Source of the DNA: Acetivibrio mesophilus
GTDB taxonomy: Bacteria; Bacillota; Clostridia; Acetivibrionales; Acetivibrionaceae
Assembly: GCF_004102745.1 (NCBI RefSeq)
Contig: NZ_RLII01000001.1
Location: 1 to 64,000, forward strand
Length of the DNA stretch: 64,000 bases
Direction of reading: 5' to 3'
The number at the start of each line of letters is the position of its first letter. Within the stretch, counting starts at the first letter, position 1. A program made the position numbers and the translations under genes. Under the pieces are notes generated by a model. That model was not told the origin of the DNA. It made no database searches and saw only the letters and a program-made list of their open reading frames with translations. Positions 56,490 to 64,000 of this stretch are shown piece by piece.

Positions 56490-56948
56490 ATGGATAAAAA
56501 ACTGTACATTGCCTACGGCTCAAACCTTAACATAAAGCAAATGGCGAACCGGTGCCCCACAGCAAAGGTAGTGGGTGCCAGCATGCTGAAAGATTGGCGG
56601 CTCCTGTTCCGGGGCGCACATGCGGGTGCGGTGGCAACAGTAGAACCCTTTAAGGGCGGCAACGTCCCTGTATTGGTTTGGGAATTGACTTCTTCAGACG
56701 AGGCTGCGCTCGACCGTTATGAAGGCTGGCCCTTTCTTTATCGAAAGGAAACGGTAAAGGTAAAACTGGGAGGCAAGAATGTCAAAGCTATGATGTATGT
56801 AATGAACGAGGGTAGACTGCTTGGCCAGCCAAGTTGCTATTACTATACCACTATTTTGGAAGGCTATAAGGACGCGGGCTTTGACTTGGATATCCTGCGC
56901 CAGGCCACCATTGACTCTGTGGAGAAAGAGGTACCCACTGATGACTGA
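56490..56948 (+). CDS. Gamma-glutamylcyclotransferase-like (AIG2/GGCT) protein
   Basis: The 152-residue protein has YIAYGSNLN at the start (substrate loop) and the catalytic Glu in LDRYEGWPFLY near 79, with RKETVKVKL strand. GGCT enzymes cleave gamma-glutamyl amides by cyclisation, so it could reverse or edit the product of the amidoligase 45 bases upstream. AAGGAGG precedes the ATG. The end overlaps the next gene. Confidence 0.88.
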   Translation: MDKKLYIAYGSNLNIKQMANRCPTAKVVGASMLKDWRLLFRGAHAGAVATVEPFKGGNVPVLVWELTSSDEAALDRYEGWPFLYRKETVKVKLGGKNVKAMMYVMNEGRLLGQPSCYYYTTILEGYKDAGFDLDILRQATIDSVEKEVPTDD

Positions 56949-57129
56949 AAAAATTAAGGAGCAAATCCTCGCTATACGAGATAGTGGTGTCACAAATATG
57001 TTTGATGTGAATCGTGTGCAATATGAAGCAAACGAGCGCGGCTACTACGAACTGGTAGCTTACCTTATTGACCATAAAGCTGAATACTGTCGTTTCATTT
57101 TAACCGGTGAAACGCAAGAAGCAGACTAA
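56941..57129 (+). CDS. DUF5049 small phage protein
   Basis: The 62-residue helical protein (KIKEQILAIRDSG, MFDVNRVQYEANERG) matches DUF5049-type proteins, which sit before the large terminase gene in many clostridial phages. It overlaps the cyclotransferase gene by eight bases. Function unknown. Confidence 0.8.
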   Translation: MTEKIKEQILAIRDSGVTNMFDVNRVQYEANERGYYELVAYLIDHKAEYCRFILTGETQEAD

Positions 57130-57207
57130 AAGAATAAATAGGTAAAAGCAAAGGGCTTCTACGGAGGCTCTTTTCTTTTGCCTATTTTTATAAAGGAGGC
57201 GGCGCAT

Positions 57208-58812
57208 ATGCGTAAATTAAAGAAATACAAGCCAACCGCCTTCATGGCCGAAGGCTCTTATTATGATAAAGATGCCGCAGATTATGCGGTTTCTTTTATA
57301 CAAGCTCTTTCCCATACGAAAGGCTCCTGGGCAGGTAAACCTTTTGAGCTAATTGACTGGCAAGAGCAGATTGTCCGTGACATATTCGGCATTCTTAAGC
57401 CTAATGGTTACCGTCAGTTTAATACGGCGTATGTGGAGATCCCAAAGAAGCAGGGCAAATCAGAACTTGCTGCAGCTGTTGCTCTTTTATTGACCTGCGG
57501 TGACGGTGAAGAACGTGCCGAAGTGTATGGCTGTGCGGCTGATCGCCAGCAAGCATCGATTGTTTTTGAGGTAGCAGCTGACATGGTACGGATGTGCCCG
57601 GCACTGTCCCGGCGTGTAAAGATACTGGCTTCAACAAAGCGACTAATATATCTTCCAACCAACAGCTTCTATCAGGTGCTGTCAGCTGAGGCTTATTCCA
57701 AACACGGCTTCAACATCCACGGTGTAGTGTTTGACGAACTGCATACCCAGCCTAACAGGAAATTGTTTGATGTCATGACAAAGGGTTCTGGCGATGCAAG
57801 AATGCAGCCGCTATATTTCCTCATCACCACGGCGGGATCAGATACCCAGAGTATTTGCTACGAAACACACCAAAAGGCGCTGGACATTATAGAAGGCAGA
57901 AAGCATGATCCTACTTTCTATCCCGTGATCTATGGTGCCAAGGAAGATGATGATTGGACTGATCCAAAAGTATGGAGGAAAGCGAATCCTTCCCTTGGAA
58001 TAACGGTTGGAATTGATAAGGTTCGGGCTGCTTGTGAGAGTGCAAAGCAGAATCCGGCTGAAGAAAACAGCTTTAGACAGCTTCGACTTAATCAGTGGGT
58101 TAAGCAAGCCGTACGTTGGATGCCAATGGCAAAGTGGGATGCCTGTGCATTCCCGGTTGATGCTAACAGCCTAGAAGGGCGGGTATGCTATGGAGGGCTT
58201 GATCTTTCCTCTACAACGGATATTACAGCTTTTGTGCTGGTATTCCCACCACAGAACGAGGAGGACAAGTATGAGATACTTCCGTTTTTCTGGATGCCGG
58301 AGGATAACATTGATCTCCGAGTACGTCGTGACCATGTCCAGTACGACCTCTGGGTAAAACAGGGGCACCTTATGACGACGGAAGGAAATGTTGTGCATTA
58401 CGGCTTTATTGAAAGCTTTATTGAGCAACTTGGAATGAAGTATAACATCAGGGAAATTGCCTTTGACCGATGGGGAGCTGTTCAGATGACACAGAACCTT
58501 GAGGGTCTCGGGTTTACAGTCGTTCCTTTCGGACAGGGCTTTAAAGATATGTCTCCACCTACCAAGGAACTAATGAAACTGACACTTGAGCAGAAAATCG
58601 CTCACGGCGGCCATCCTGTACTCCGCTGGATGATGGATAACATCTACATTAAGACCGATCCGGCAGGAAACATAAAGCCAGATAAGGAGAAGAGTACAGA
58701 AAGAATAGATGGCGCGGTAGCAACCATTATGGCACTTGACCGCGCCATTCGTTGTGGACATGGAAGCAGTGGCGAGTCTGTGTATAACGAGAGGGGGTTA
58801 CTTATTTTATGA
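57208..58812 (+). CDS. Phage terminase large subunit
   Basis: The 534-residue packaging motor has ATPase motifs (KKQGKSELAAAVALLL Walker A-like near 83, VVFDELHTQ Walker B near 172, TTAGSD coupling motif) and the nuclease domain with LDLSSTTDITAF near 331 and a C-terminal Asp in RIDGAVATIMALDRA. ATG 57208 is chosen for AAGGAGG nine bases upstream. It is followed by the portal gene with a four-base overlap. Confidence 0.95.
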   Translation: MRKLKKYKPTAFMAEGSYYDKDAADYAVSFIQALSHTKGSWAGKPFELIDWQEQIVRDIFGILKPNGYRQFNTAYVEIPKKQGKSELAAAVALLLTCGDGEERAEVYGCAADRQQASIVFEVAADMVRMCPALSRRVKILASTKRLIYLPTNSFYQVLSAEAYSKHGFNIHGVVFDELHTQPNRKLFDVMTKGSGDARMQPLYFLITTAGSDTQSICYETHQKALDIIEGRKHDPTFYPVIYGAKEDDDWTDPKVWRKANPSLGITVGIDKVRAACESAKQNPAEENSFRQLRLNQWVKQAVRWMPMAKWDACAFPVDANSLEGRVCYGGLDLSSTTDITAFVLVFPPQNEEDKYEILPFFWMPEDNIDLRVRRDHVQYDLWVKQGHLMTTEGNVVHYGFIESFIEQLGMKYNIREIAFDRWGAVQMTQNLEGLGFTVVPFGQGFKDMSPPTKELMKLTLEQKIAHGGHPVLRWMMDNIYIKTDPAGNIKPDKEKSTERIDGAVATIMALDRAIRCGHGSSGESVYNERGLLIL

Positions 58813-60056
58813 GTATATTTTCAGGTTTATTTCGATCACGTGATAAGCCTAAAAATCGTATTGGCAGTGCATTTTCGTTTCTGTTTGGCAGCACTACTAG
58901 TGGAAAGACAGTCAACGAACGGACGGCAATGCAATCAGCTGCAGTGTATGCCTGTGTGAGGATATTATCCGAGGCTATAGCCGGACTTCCGTTACATGTC
59001 TACCAATACCGAATGGATGGAAGCAAAGAACGTATACCACAGCACCCGTTATACTACTTGCTCCATAACGAACCTAACCCGGAGATGACTTCATTTGTGT
59101 TTCGAGAGACACTAATGAGTCATCTTTTACTTTGGGGCAATGCCTATGCGCAGATTTTAAGGAATGGTCGCGGACAGCCTATTGCACTGTACCCACTGCT
59201 TCCTAACAAGATGGAAGTTAGCAGAGCTACAAACGGAGAACTGATATACACCTACCGCAGGGATTCCGAAGAAAGTCGGCTCAATCCCAACAGCGGAACA
59301 GTGATACTTCGCAGAGATGAGATACTCCACATACCCGGTCTCGGCTTTGACGGACTTATAGGATACAGTCCTATTGCTATGGCTAAAAACGCCATCGGCA
59401 TGTCGCTTGCGACTGAAGAATACGGTGCTTCATTCTTCGCAAACGGAGCAAATCCAGGTGGCGTACTGGAGCACCCTGGTGTAATCAAGGATATCCAGAG
59501 AGTCAAGGACAGTTGGAACAGCGCTTATCAGGGCAGCGGAAACGCCCATAGAATCGCTGTGCTGGAGGAAGGAATGAAGTTTCAGGTAATCGGTATTCCT
59601 CCGGAGCAGGCTCAATTCTTGGAGACACGAAAATTTCAGATCAATGAAATTGCTAGGATTTTCCGTATACCTCCGCACATGGTGGGTGACCTTGAAAAGT
59701 CCAGCTTCTCCAACATTGAGCAGCAATCACTGGAGTTTGTAAAATATACGCTTAACCCATGGGTGGTGCGATGGGAGCAGAGTCTTCAGCAATCGTTACT
59801 CTTGCCATCAGAGAAGAACTCAATCTTCATCAAGTTCAATGTTGACGGTCTGCTTCGTGGCGACTACCAGAGCCGGATGAATGGTTATGCAGTTGGACGG
59901 CAGAACGGTTGGCTGTCAGCGAATGATATCCGGGAACTTGAAGATATGAACCGTATTCCTGCCGAAGAAGGCGGAGACCTGTATCTGGTGAACGGTAACA
60001 TGCTCCCTCTTTCACAGGCAGGCAATTTTTATCAAAAGGAGGTTAACAGCCAATGA
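58809..60056 (+). CDS. Phage portal protein (HK97 type)
   Basis: The 415-residue protein matches the phage portal family: AVYACVRILSEAIAGLPLHVY near 48, HPLYYLLHNEPN, LLWGNAYAQILRNGRG near 108, and the late FRIPPHMVGDLEKSSFSNIEQQ near 285. It forms the dodecameric DNA gate at the capsid vertex. The start overlaps the terminase stop (ATGA) and its end overlaps the protease gene. Confidence 0.95.
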   Translation: MSIFSGLFRSRDKPKNRIGSAFSFLFGSTTSGKTVNERTAMQSAAVYACVRILSEAIAGLPLHVYQYRMDGSKERIPQHPLYYLLHNEPNPEMTSFVFRETLMSHLLLWGNAYAQILRNGRGQPIALYPLLPNKMEVSRATNGELIYTYRRDSEESRLNPNSGTVILRRDEILHIPGLGFDGLIGYSPIAMAKNAIGMSLATEEYGASFFANGANPGGVLEHPGVIKDIQRVKDSWNSAYQGSGNAHRIAVLEEGMKFQVIGIPPEQAQFLETRKFQINEIARIFRIPPHMVGDLEKSSFSNIEQQSLEFVKYTLNPWVVRWEQSLQQSLLLPSEKNSIFIKFNVDGLLRGDYQSRMNGYAVGRQNGWLSANDIRELEDMNRIPAEEGGDLYLVNGNMLPLSQAGNFYQKEVNSQ

Positions 60057-60754
60057 AGAAATTTTGGAATTGGGTGCGAGATGAAACTACCGGAGAACGC
60101 ACCTTATACCTCAACGGAGAAATTTCAGACGAGACCTGGTATGGCGACGAAGTGACGCCAAAGATGTTCAGAGACGAACTGATGGCAGGCACAGGTGACG
60201 TCACGGTTTGGATTAACTCGCCCGGAGGGGATGTGTTTGCGGCTGCGCAGATATATAACATGTTGATGGATTATACCGGCAAGGTCACAGTTAAAATTGA
60301 TGGCCTTGCTGCAAGCGCCGCTTCTGTAATTGCAATGGCTGGTGGCGATGTATATATGTCTCCGGTATCCATGATGATGATCCATAACCCTTCGACAATC
60401 GCCATCGGTGATAGCGAGGAAATGCTCCGTGCCAAGGCCTTGCTGGATGAGGTCAAGGAAAGCATCATCAACGCATACGAACTGAAGTCAGGCCTTTCGC
60501 GAGCAAAGATCTCCCATCTCATGGATGCTGAGACATGGATGAATGCGAATAAGGCTATTGAACTCGGATTTGCAGATAAAGTTCTGTTCATGGAGAACGA
60601 TGAGCGCATTCCTCTGGATACAGGACAAGGCCTTATATTCTCTCGTGCAGCGGTATACAACTCTCTGCTTGGGAAGATGCCCAAGAAACCAAAACCGAAA
60701 ACCGGTACCCCAATAGAGCAGCTGGAAAAGCGGCTCTTTTTAATTTCTCACTAA
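60053..60754 (+). CDS. ClpP-like prohead protease
   Basis: The 233-residue S14-type protease has the oxyanion loop NSPGGDVFAAAQIYN near 55, catalytic Ser in GLAASAASVIAMAG near 88, His in MMMIHNPS near 110 and Asp nearby. It matures the capsid by cutting scaffold or N-terminal pieces of the major capsid protein encoded next. AAGGAGG lies within the end of the portal gene. Confidence 0.95.
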   Translation: MKKFWNWVRDETTGERTLYLNGEISDETWYGDEVTPKMFRDELMAGTGDVTVWINSPGGDVFAAAQIYNMLMDYTGKVTVKIDGLAASAASVIAMAGGDVYMSPVSMMMIHNPSTIAIGDSEEMLRAKALLDEVKESIINAYELKSGLSRAKISHLMDAETWMNANKAIELGFADKVLFMENDERIPLDTGQGLIFSRAAVYNSLLGKMPKKPKPKTGTPIEQLEKRLFLISH

Positions 60755-60774
60755 TTTAAAGGAGGAACATCAAA

Positions 60775-61980
60775 ATGAATAAGATTCTTGAACTGCGTGA
60801 AAAGCGTGCAAAGGCGTGGGATGCTGCAAAAGCGTTCCTTGACGCCAAGCGTGGCGGTGATGGGCTTCTGTCAGCCGAGGATACCGCTACCTATGAAAAA
60901 ATGGAAAACGAAGTTGTGGCTCTGGGCAAGGAAATCGAACGTCTTGAGCGTCAAGCAGTAATTGATTTAGAGCTTTCCAAAGCTACCAGCAATCCTATTA
61001 CAAATGCGCCTACCAAGGTGGCTGAGGAAAAGACTGGTCGTGCATCCGCAGAGTACAAAAAAGCTTTCTGGAGTGCTATGCGTACTCGTGCAGGAGAAGG
61101 ACTTGATCCAACAGTAAGAAATGCCCTACAAATCGGTACTGATTCAGAGGGAGGCTATCTGGTTCCCGATGAGTTTGAACGTACTCTTGTAGAAGCACTT
61201 GAGGATGAGAATATCTTCCGTACCCTGGCCAACGTTATCACCACTTCTTCTGGGGATAGAAAAATACCAGTTGTTGCTACTAAAGGTACTGCCGCATGGA
61301 TCGATGAGGAAGGAACTATTCCTGAGAGCGATGACAGCTTTGGTCAGGTATCTATTGGGGCATATAAGCTGGGCACCTTGATAAAGGTTTCCGAGGAACT
61401 GCTGAATGACTCTGTGTTTGACCTTGAAGCTTACATCTCCAGAGAGTTCGCACGCCGTATCGGTAACAAGGAAGAAGAAACATTTTTCACTGGCGATGGC
61501 TCTGGCAAGCCAACTGGTATTCTTGCTACTACAGGAGGAGCACAAGTCGGTGTTACTACTGCAAGTGCTACGGCAATCACTATGGATGAGGTGCTTGATC
61601 TGTTCTACAGTTTGAAAGCACCATATCGTAACAGAGCAGTGTTTGTCATGAACGATGCGACTGTCAAGGCTATCCGCAAACTAAAGGATGGTCAGGGCCA
61701 GTACCTCTGGCAGCCGTCTGTTCAGGCAGGTACACCTGACACCATCCTAAATCGACCGCTTTATACTTCGGCATATGTGCCCACTATTGCTGCGTCGGCA
61801 AAGACTATTGTCTTTGGTGACTTCAGCTATTACTGGGTAGCAGATCGTCAAGGGCGTGTATTTAAGCGACTCAACGAGCTTTATGCCGTCACCGGACAGG
61901 TCGGTTTTGTCGCTACTCAACGTGTAGACGGAAAGCTGATTCTACCGGAGGCTATAAAAGTCCTCCAGCAGAAAGCTTAA
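60775..61980 (+). CDS. Major capsid protein (HK97 fold)
   Basis: The 401-residue protein has an N-terminal coiled-coil delta domain (residues 1-90, removed by the protease) and the HK97 core: GTDSEGGYLVPDEFERTLVEALED near 121, TKGTAAWIDEEG, FTGDGSGKPTGIL near 239 and VADRQGRVFKRLNE near 360. AAAGGAGGAA precedes the ATG. Confidence 0.96.
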   Translation: MNKILELREKRAKAWDAAKAFLDAKRGGDGLLSAEDTATYEKMENEVVALGKEIERLERQAVIDLELSKATSNPITNAPTKVAEEKTGRASAEYKKAFWSAMRTRAGEGLDPTVRNALQIGTDSEGGYLVPDEFERTLVEALEDENIFRTLANVITTSSGDRKIPVVATKGTAAWIDEEGTIPESDDSFGQVSIGAYKLGTLIKVSEELLNDSVFDLEAYISREFARRIGNKEEETFFTGDGSGKPTGILATTGGAQVGVTTASATAITMDEVLDLFYSLKAPYRNRAVFVMNDATVKAIRKLKDGQGQYLWQPSVQAGTPDTILNRPLYTSAYVPTIAASAKTIVFGDFSYYWVADRQGRVFKRLNELYAVTGQVGFVATQRVDGKLILPEAIKVLQQKA

Positions 61981-61992
61981 CGGAGGTGCACT

Positions 61993-62373
61993 ATGAGCTA
62001 TAACACTAAAAATTACACCGAACAAGGCGGAGAGAAAACTGTAATAGGCGGAACACTTGAAATCAAAGAAGGAGCTACAGTAACAGGACTCTCTGCCAAT
62101 CCGCTTCTTATGGCAACGGAGGAGACTCTTGGCGGTGTAAAAGCTGCTGCCGCAGGCGAGAGTGATACCGTTGAAATTAAAATAGGCGAAGATGGGAAGC
62201 TGTATGCTCCAGCATATCCTACCGATGCTACAGAGCAAGCCGCAGGATTGGTGAAAATGGCTGCGAATCAAGCCGACAGTACAGCTGAGGACACAGCCAC
62301 ACTTGTAACGGACTTCAATGCGCTTCTCTCGAAATTGAAAGCGGCTGGATTAATGGTACCTGACGAAGAGTGA
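61993..62373 (+). CDS. Head fiber-type protein
   Basis: The 126-residue Ala/Thr/Gly-rich protein has NYTEQGGEKTVIGGTLEI and ATVTGLSA at the N terminus and TEQAAGLVKMAANQADSTAED later, resembling phage head fiber proteins. It lies 12 bases after the capsid gene, the usual place, and probably decorates the capsid. Confidence 0.8.
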   Translation: MSYNTKNYTEQGGEKTVIGGTLEIKEGATVTGLSANPLLMATEETLGGVKAAAAGESDTVEIKIGEDGKLYAPAYPTDATEQAAGLVKMAANQADSTAEDTATLVTDFNALLSKLKAAGLMVPDEE

Positions 62374-62392
62374 GCGAAAGGGGGCGTACAGC

Positions 62393-62713
62393 ATGGCGGT
62401 ATCAGATAATCTTTTACCCAAGGTCAAAGCCAACCTTATCCTCACTCACGACACGGACGATGACCTTCTATTAAGCTTCATTAGAGCCGCTGTGTCCTAC
62501 GCCGAGAGCTACCAGCACGTTACTGCAGGATGGTATGAAACACACACAATGCCGCCAACCACAGAACAGGCGATTATTATGCTGTCGAGCCATTTCTATG
62601 AAAGCAGAGATGGCTCGACAGCAGGCTTTTATGCGGATAACGTTCAGGCGGGGCAACAGGTATGGAATACGGTAAATTTGTTATTAAGGCTCGACCGGGA
62701 GTGGGGTGTTTAA
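62393..62713 (+). CDS. Head-tail connector (gp6-like)
   Basis: The 106-residue helical protein (VKANLILTHDTDDDLLLSFIRAAVSYAESY, IIMLSSHFYESRDG) matches the gp6-like adaptor family that extends the portal. It starts ATG with GAAAGGGGGC upstream. Confidence 0.88.
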   Translation: MAVSDNLLPKVKANLILTHDTDDDLLLSFIRAAVSYAESYQHVTAGWYETHTMPPTTEQAIIMLSSHFYESRDGSTAGFYADNVQAGQQVWNTVNLLLRLDREWGV

Positions 62714-63050
62714 TGTGAGCTTTGGAAAGATGAACACATTCATTGATGTTATCAGCACAGCGCCTGCCAAAGACGCAGAAGGTTTCGCTGCCGAAACTGA
62801 TACCATTCTTGCATCTGTTCGGGCGTATAAGGAGGATCGCCATGGCAGCGAACGATGGAGTAATATGGCGGTGTTCTCTACGGCCTCCTCCCTATTCAGG
62901 TTCAGAAAGATACCTAACCTGGAGATTACAGCCGGAATGATTATCACCTGCGCTGAAGGTCGGTACCGGATACTCAGTGCAGAGGACGTTCGAGGTCGTG
63001 GTATGTATATCGAGGTTCTGGCCGAACGGCTGGAGCCGTCAGTGAGGTGA
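62706..63050 (+). CDS. Head closure/head-tail joining protein
   Basis: The protein of about 111-114 residues, with KMNTFIDVISTAPAKDAEGF, a strand-rich middle and GRYRILSAEDVRGRGMYIEVLAE, is like SPP1 gp16/phage head-tail joining proteins. Start is GTG 62706 or GTG 62715; both overlap or touch the preceding stop. Confidence 0.85.
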   Translation: MFNVSFGKMNTFIDVISTAPAKDAEGFAAETDTILASVRAYKEDRHGSERWSNMAVFSTASSLFRFRKIPNLEITAGMIITCAEGRYRILSAEDVRGRGMYIEVLAERLEPSVR

Positions 63051-63055
63051 GATAT

Positions 63056-63487
63056 ATGGCAAAAGTCAGTATAAAGATGCCTGATGAATTCCTCCTGCGT
63101 ATATCCAGACTTGGTGATCAGATAGACGTTATCGCACCACGTGTGCTCGAAGTGGGCGGCAAAGTTGTGTTGGAAAAGGTTAAAAGTAACCTTCGTACAT
63201 CCATTGGCAAGGAAACAAAATACCCGTCGAGAGCAACTGGTGAGATGCTATCATCTTTGGGACTTTCGGAAGCCAAGCAGGACAGGGATGGCAACTTCAA
63301 TGTTAAGGTTGGCTTTGCTGAGCCACGATCAGATGGAGAGAGCAATGCCAAGATTGCCAACATTATTGAGTACGGTAAGCACGGCCAACCTGCCAGACCC
63401 TTTCTCAGACCTGCCCGGACAGCATCCCAGAAACCATGCACTGAAGCCATGGTCGCCAAACTGGAGGAGGAAATCGGCAAGTTATGA
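63056..63487 (+). CDS. HK97 gp10-like head-tail protein
   Basis: The 143-residue protein has the HK97-gp10 pattern: VIAPRVLEVGGKVVLEKVKSNL near 25, ATGEMLSSLG, and IIEYGKHGQPARPFLRPA near 105. It helps join head and tail. ATG 63056 is preferred; the frame also opens at 63047 overlapping the previous gene. Confidence 0.88.
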   Translation: MAKVSIKMPDEFLLRISRLGDQIDVIAPRVLEVGGKVVLEKVKSNLRTSIGKETKYPSRATGEMLSSLGLSEAKQDRDGNFNVKVGFAEPRSDGESNAKIANIIEYGKHGQPARPFLRPARTASQKPCTEAMVAKLEEEIGKL

Positions 63488-63825
63488 GCATTTTATCGGA
63501 ACTAAATACCCTTATATCCGCCGTGCCACTTCCTGTGGAGACCGGCGTTTTTTCAGGTATGGCGCCGGATGAATATGTAGTCATTCTCCCGCTTTCGGAC
63601 ATTTTCGAAGTTCATGCAGATAATCGTCCTGGCTTTGAGGTACAGGAAGCGCGGATATCACTGTTTTCAAAGGCGAATTATCAGCTGCGTAAAAAGCAAA
63701 TCATTGCTGCCTTGCTGAATGCAGATTTCATAGTAACCGAGCGACGGTATATCGGACACGAGGACGATACCGGCTATCACCATTATGCCATCGATGTGGC
63801 AAAAAACTATGGATTGGAGGAATAA
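63484..63825 (+). CDS. Tail completion/terminator protein
   Basis: The 113-residue protein follows the gp10-like gene with a four-base overlap and precedes the major tail gene, the usual place of the tail terminator. Its sequence (PLSDIFEVHADNRPGFEVQEARISLFSK, IGHEDDTGYHHYAIDV) resembles small phage tail-completion proteins. Confidence 0.75.
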   Translation: MSILSELNTLISAVPLPVETGVFSGMAPDEYVVILPLSDIFEVHADNRPGFEVQEARISLFSKANYQLRKKQIIAALLNADFIVTERRYIGHEDDTGYHHYAIDVAKNYGLEE

Positions 63826-63828
63826 TGT

Positions 63829-64000
63829 ATGGCAACCATCGGTCTTGACAGACTGTATTATTCAAAGATAACCGAAGATGCCAACGGCGAAGAAACATAT
63901 GGAACACCTATTGTACTCGCTAAAGCTATTACTGCCGAGCTTTCGGTTGAATTAGTTGAAGCGATACTATATGCAGACGACGGAGCTGCTGAGGTAGTGA
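63829..64000 (+). CDS. Major tail protein, N-terminal part (cut by window end)
   Basis: The first 57 residues (MATIGLDRLYYSKITEDANGEE, then AKAITAELSVELVEAILYADDG) match the start of siphophage major tail tube proteins. The ATG lies three bases after the previous stop. The gene runs past the window. Confidence 0.8.
   Translation, partial: MATIGLDRLYYSKITEDANGEETYGTPIVLAKAITAELSVELVEAILYADDGAAEVV

Overview
The window looks like chromosome of an anaerobic, spore-forming Clostridia (Firmicutes). Most genes are preceded by strong AAGGAGG ribosome sites, base composition is AT-rich, and the gene families are typical of the class: DUF4183 spore proteins with a SigK-type promoter, an orphan EtfAB pair, a CsoR-CbiMN-CbiQ-CbiO metal importer, GyrI-type MerR regulators and a clostridial siphophage. 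No rRNA, tRNA or CRISPR array was seen.

Region 1 (1-10.5 kb) is a mobile-element graveyard. It holds the 3' end of a group II intron, an intact IS110-family element with a long non-coding end, two unrecognised proteins (one secreted, one membrane-anchored), an eroded IS256-type transposase, and an IS21-type element whose right terminal repeat is interrupted by an ISL3-family element flanked by an 8-bp duplication. Region 2 (10.5-23.7 kb) is a compact, visibly AT-rich operon of ten genes that I read as an aminocyclitol-glycoside biosynthetic cluster. Its genes are an amino acid:carrier-protein ligase with its 5' end cut off by the IS21 element, myo-inositol-1-phosphate synthase, a radical-SAM enzyme very close to the butirosin enzyme BtrN, a GH3 glycosidase, a two-domain glycosyltransferase, an unknown protein with a weak BtrH/C39-like motif, an MFS exporter, EtfB, EtfA, and a DegT/StrS-type aminotransferase of the inosose type. 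An inverted, decayed ISL3 copy closes the cluster on the right.

Region 3 (25-50 kb) is ordinary accessory chromosome: a MarR regulator with a flavin-reductase-like protein, a RidA-like protein, a complete group II intron sitting among IS-end-like repeats, and a string of genes common near resistance functions (MerR/GyrI, nucleotidyltransferase-like, UvrA paralogue, two-component system, CAT-like and APH-like enzymes). These are interspersed with esterase, HAD, SGNH and TtcA-like genes, two DUF4183 spore-surface genes, and a CsoR-regulated Ni/Co ECF transporter. Several genes are broken (GNAT, alpha/beta hydrolase, brnQ, a membrane protein).

Region 4 (50.5-64 kb) is the left part of a prophage that continues past the window. 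It begins with a large serine recombinase and a TnpW-like small protein. Then come the small terminase subunit, a ParB-fused DNA methyltransferase, a module of two related amidoligase-like proteins plus a gamma-glutamylcyclotransferase, and the packaging and head-tail genes (TerL, portal, ClpP-type protease, HK97 capsid, head fiber, connectors, start of the major tail protein).

The two most interesting items are the aminocyclitol operon and the prophage amidoligase/paralogue/cyclotransferase module, whose two amidoligase-like genes share a duplicated upstream promoter element.
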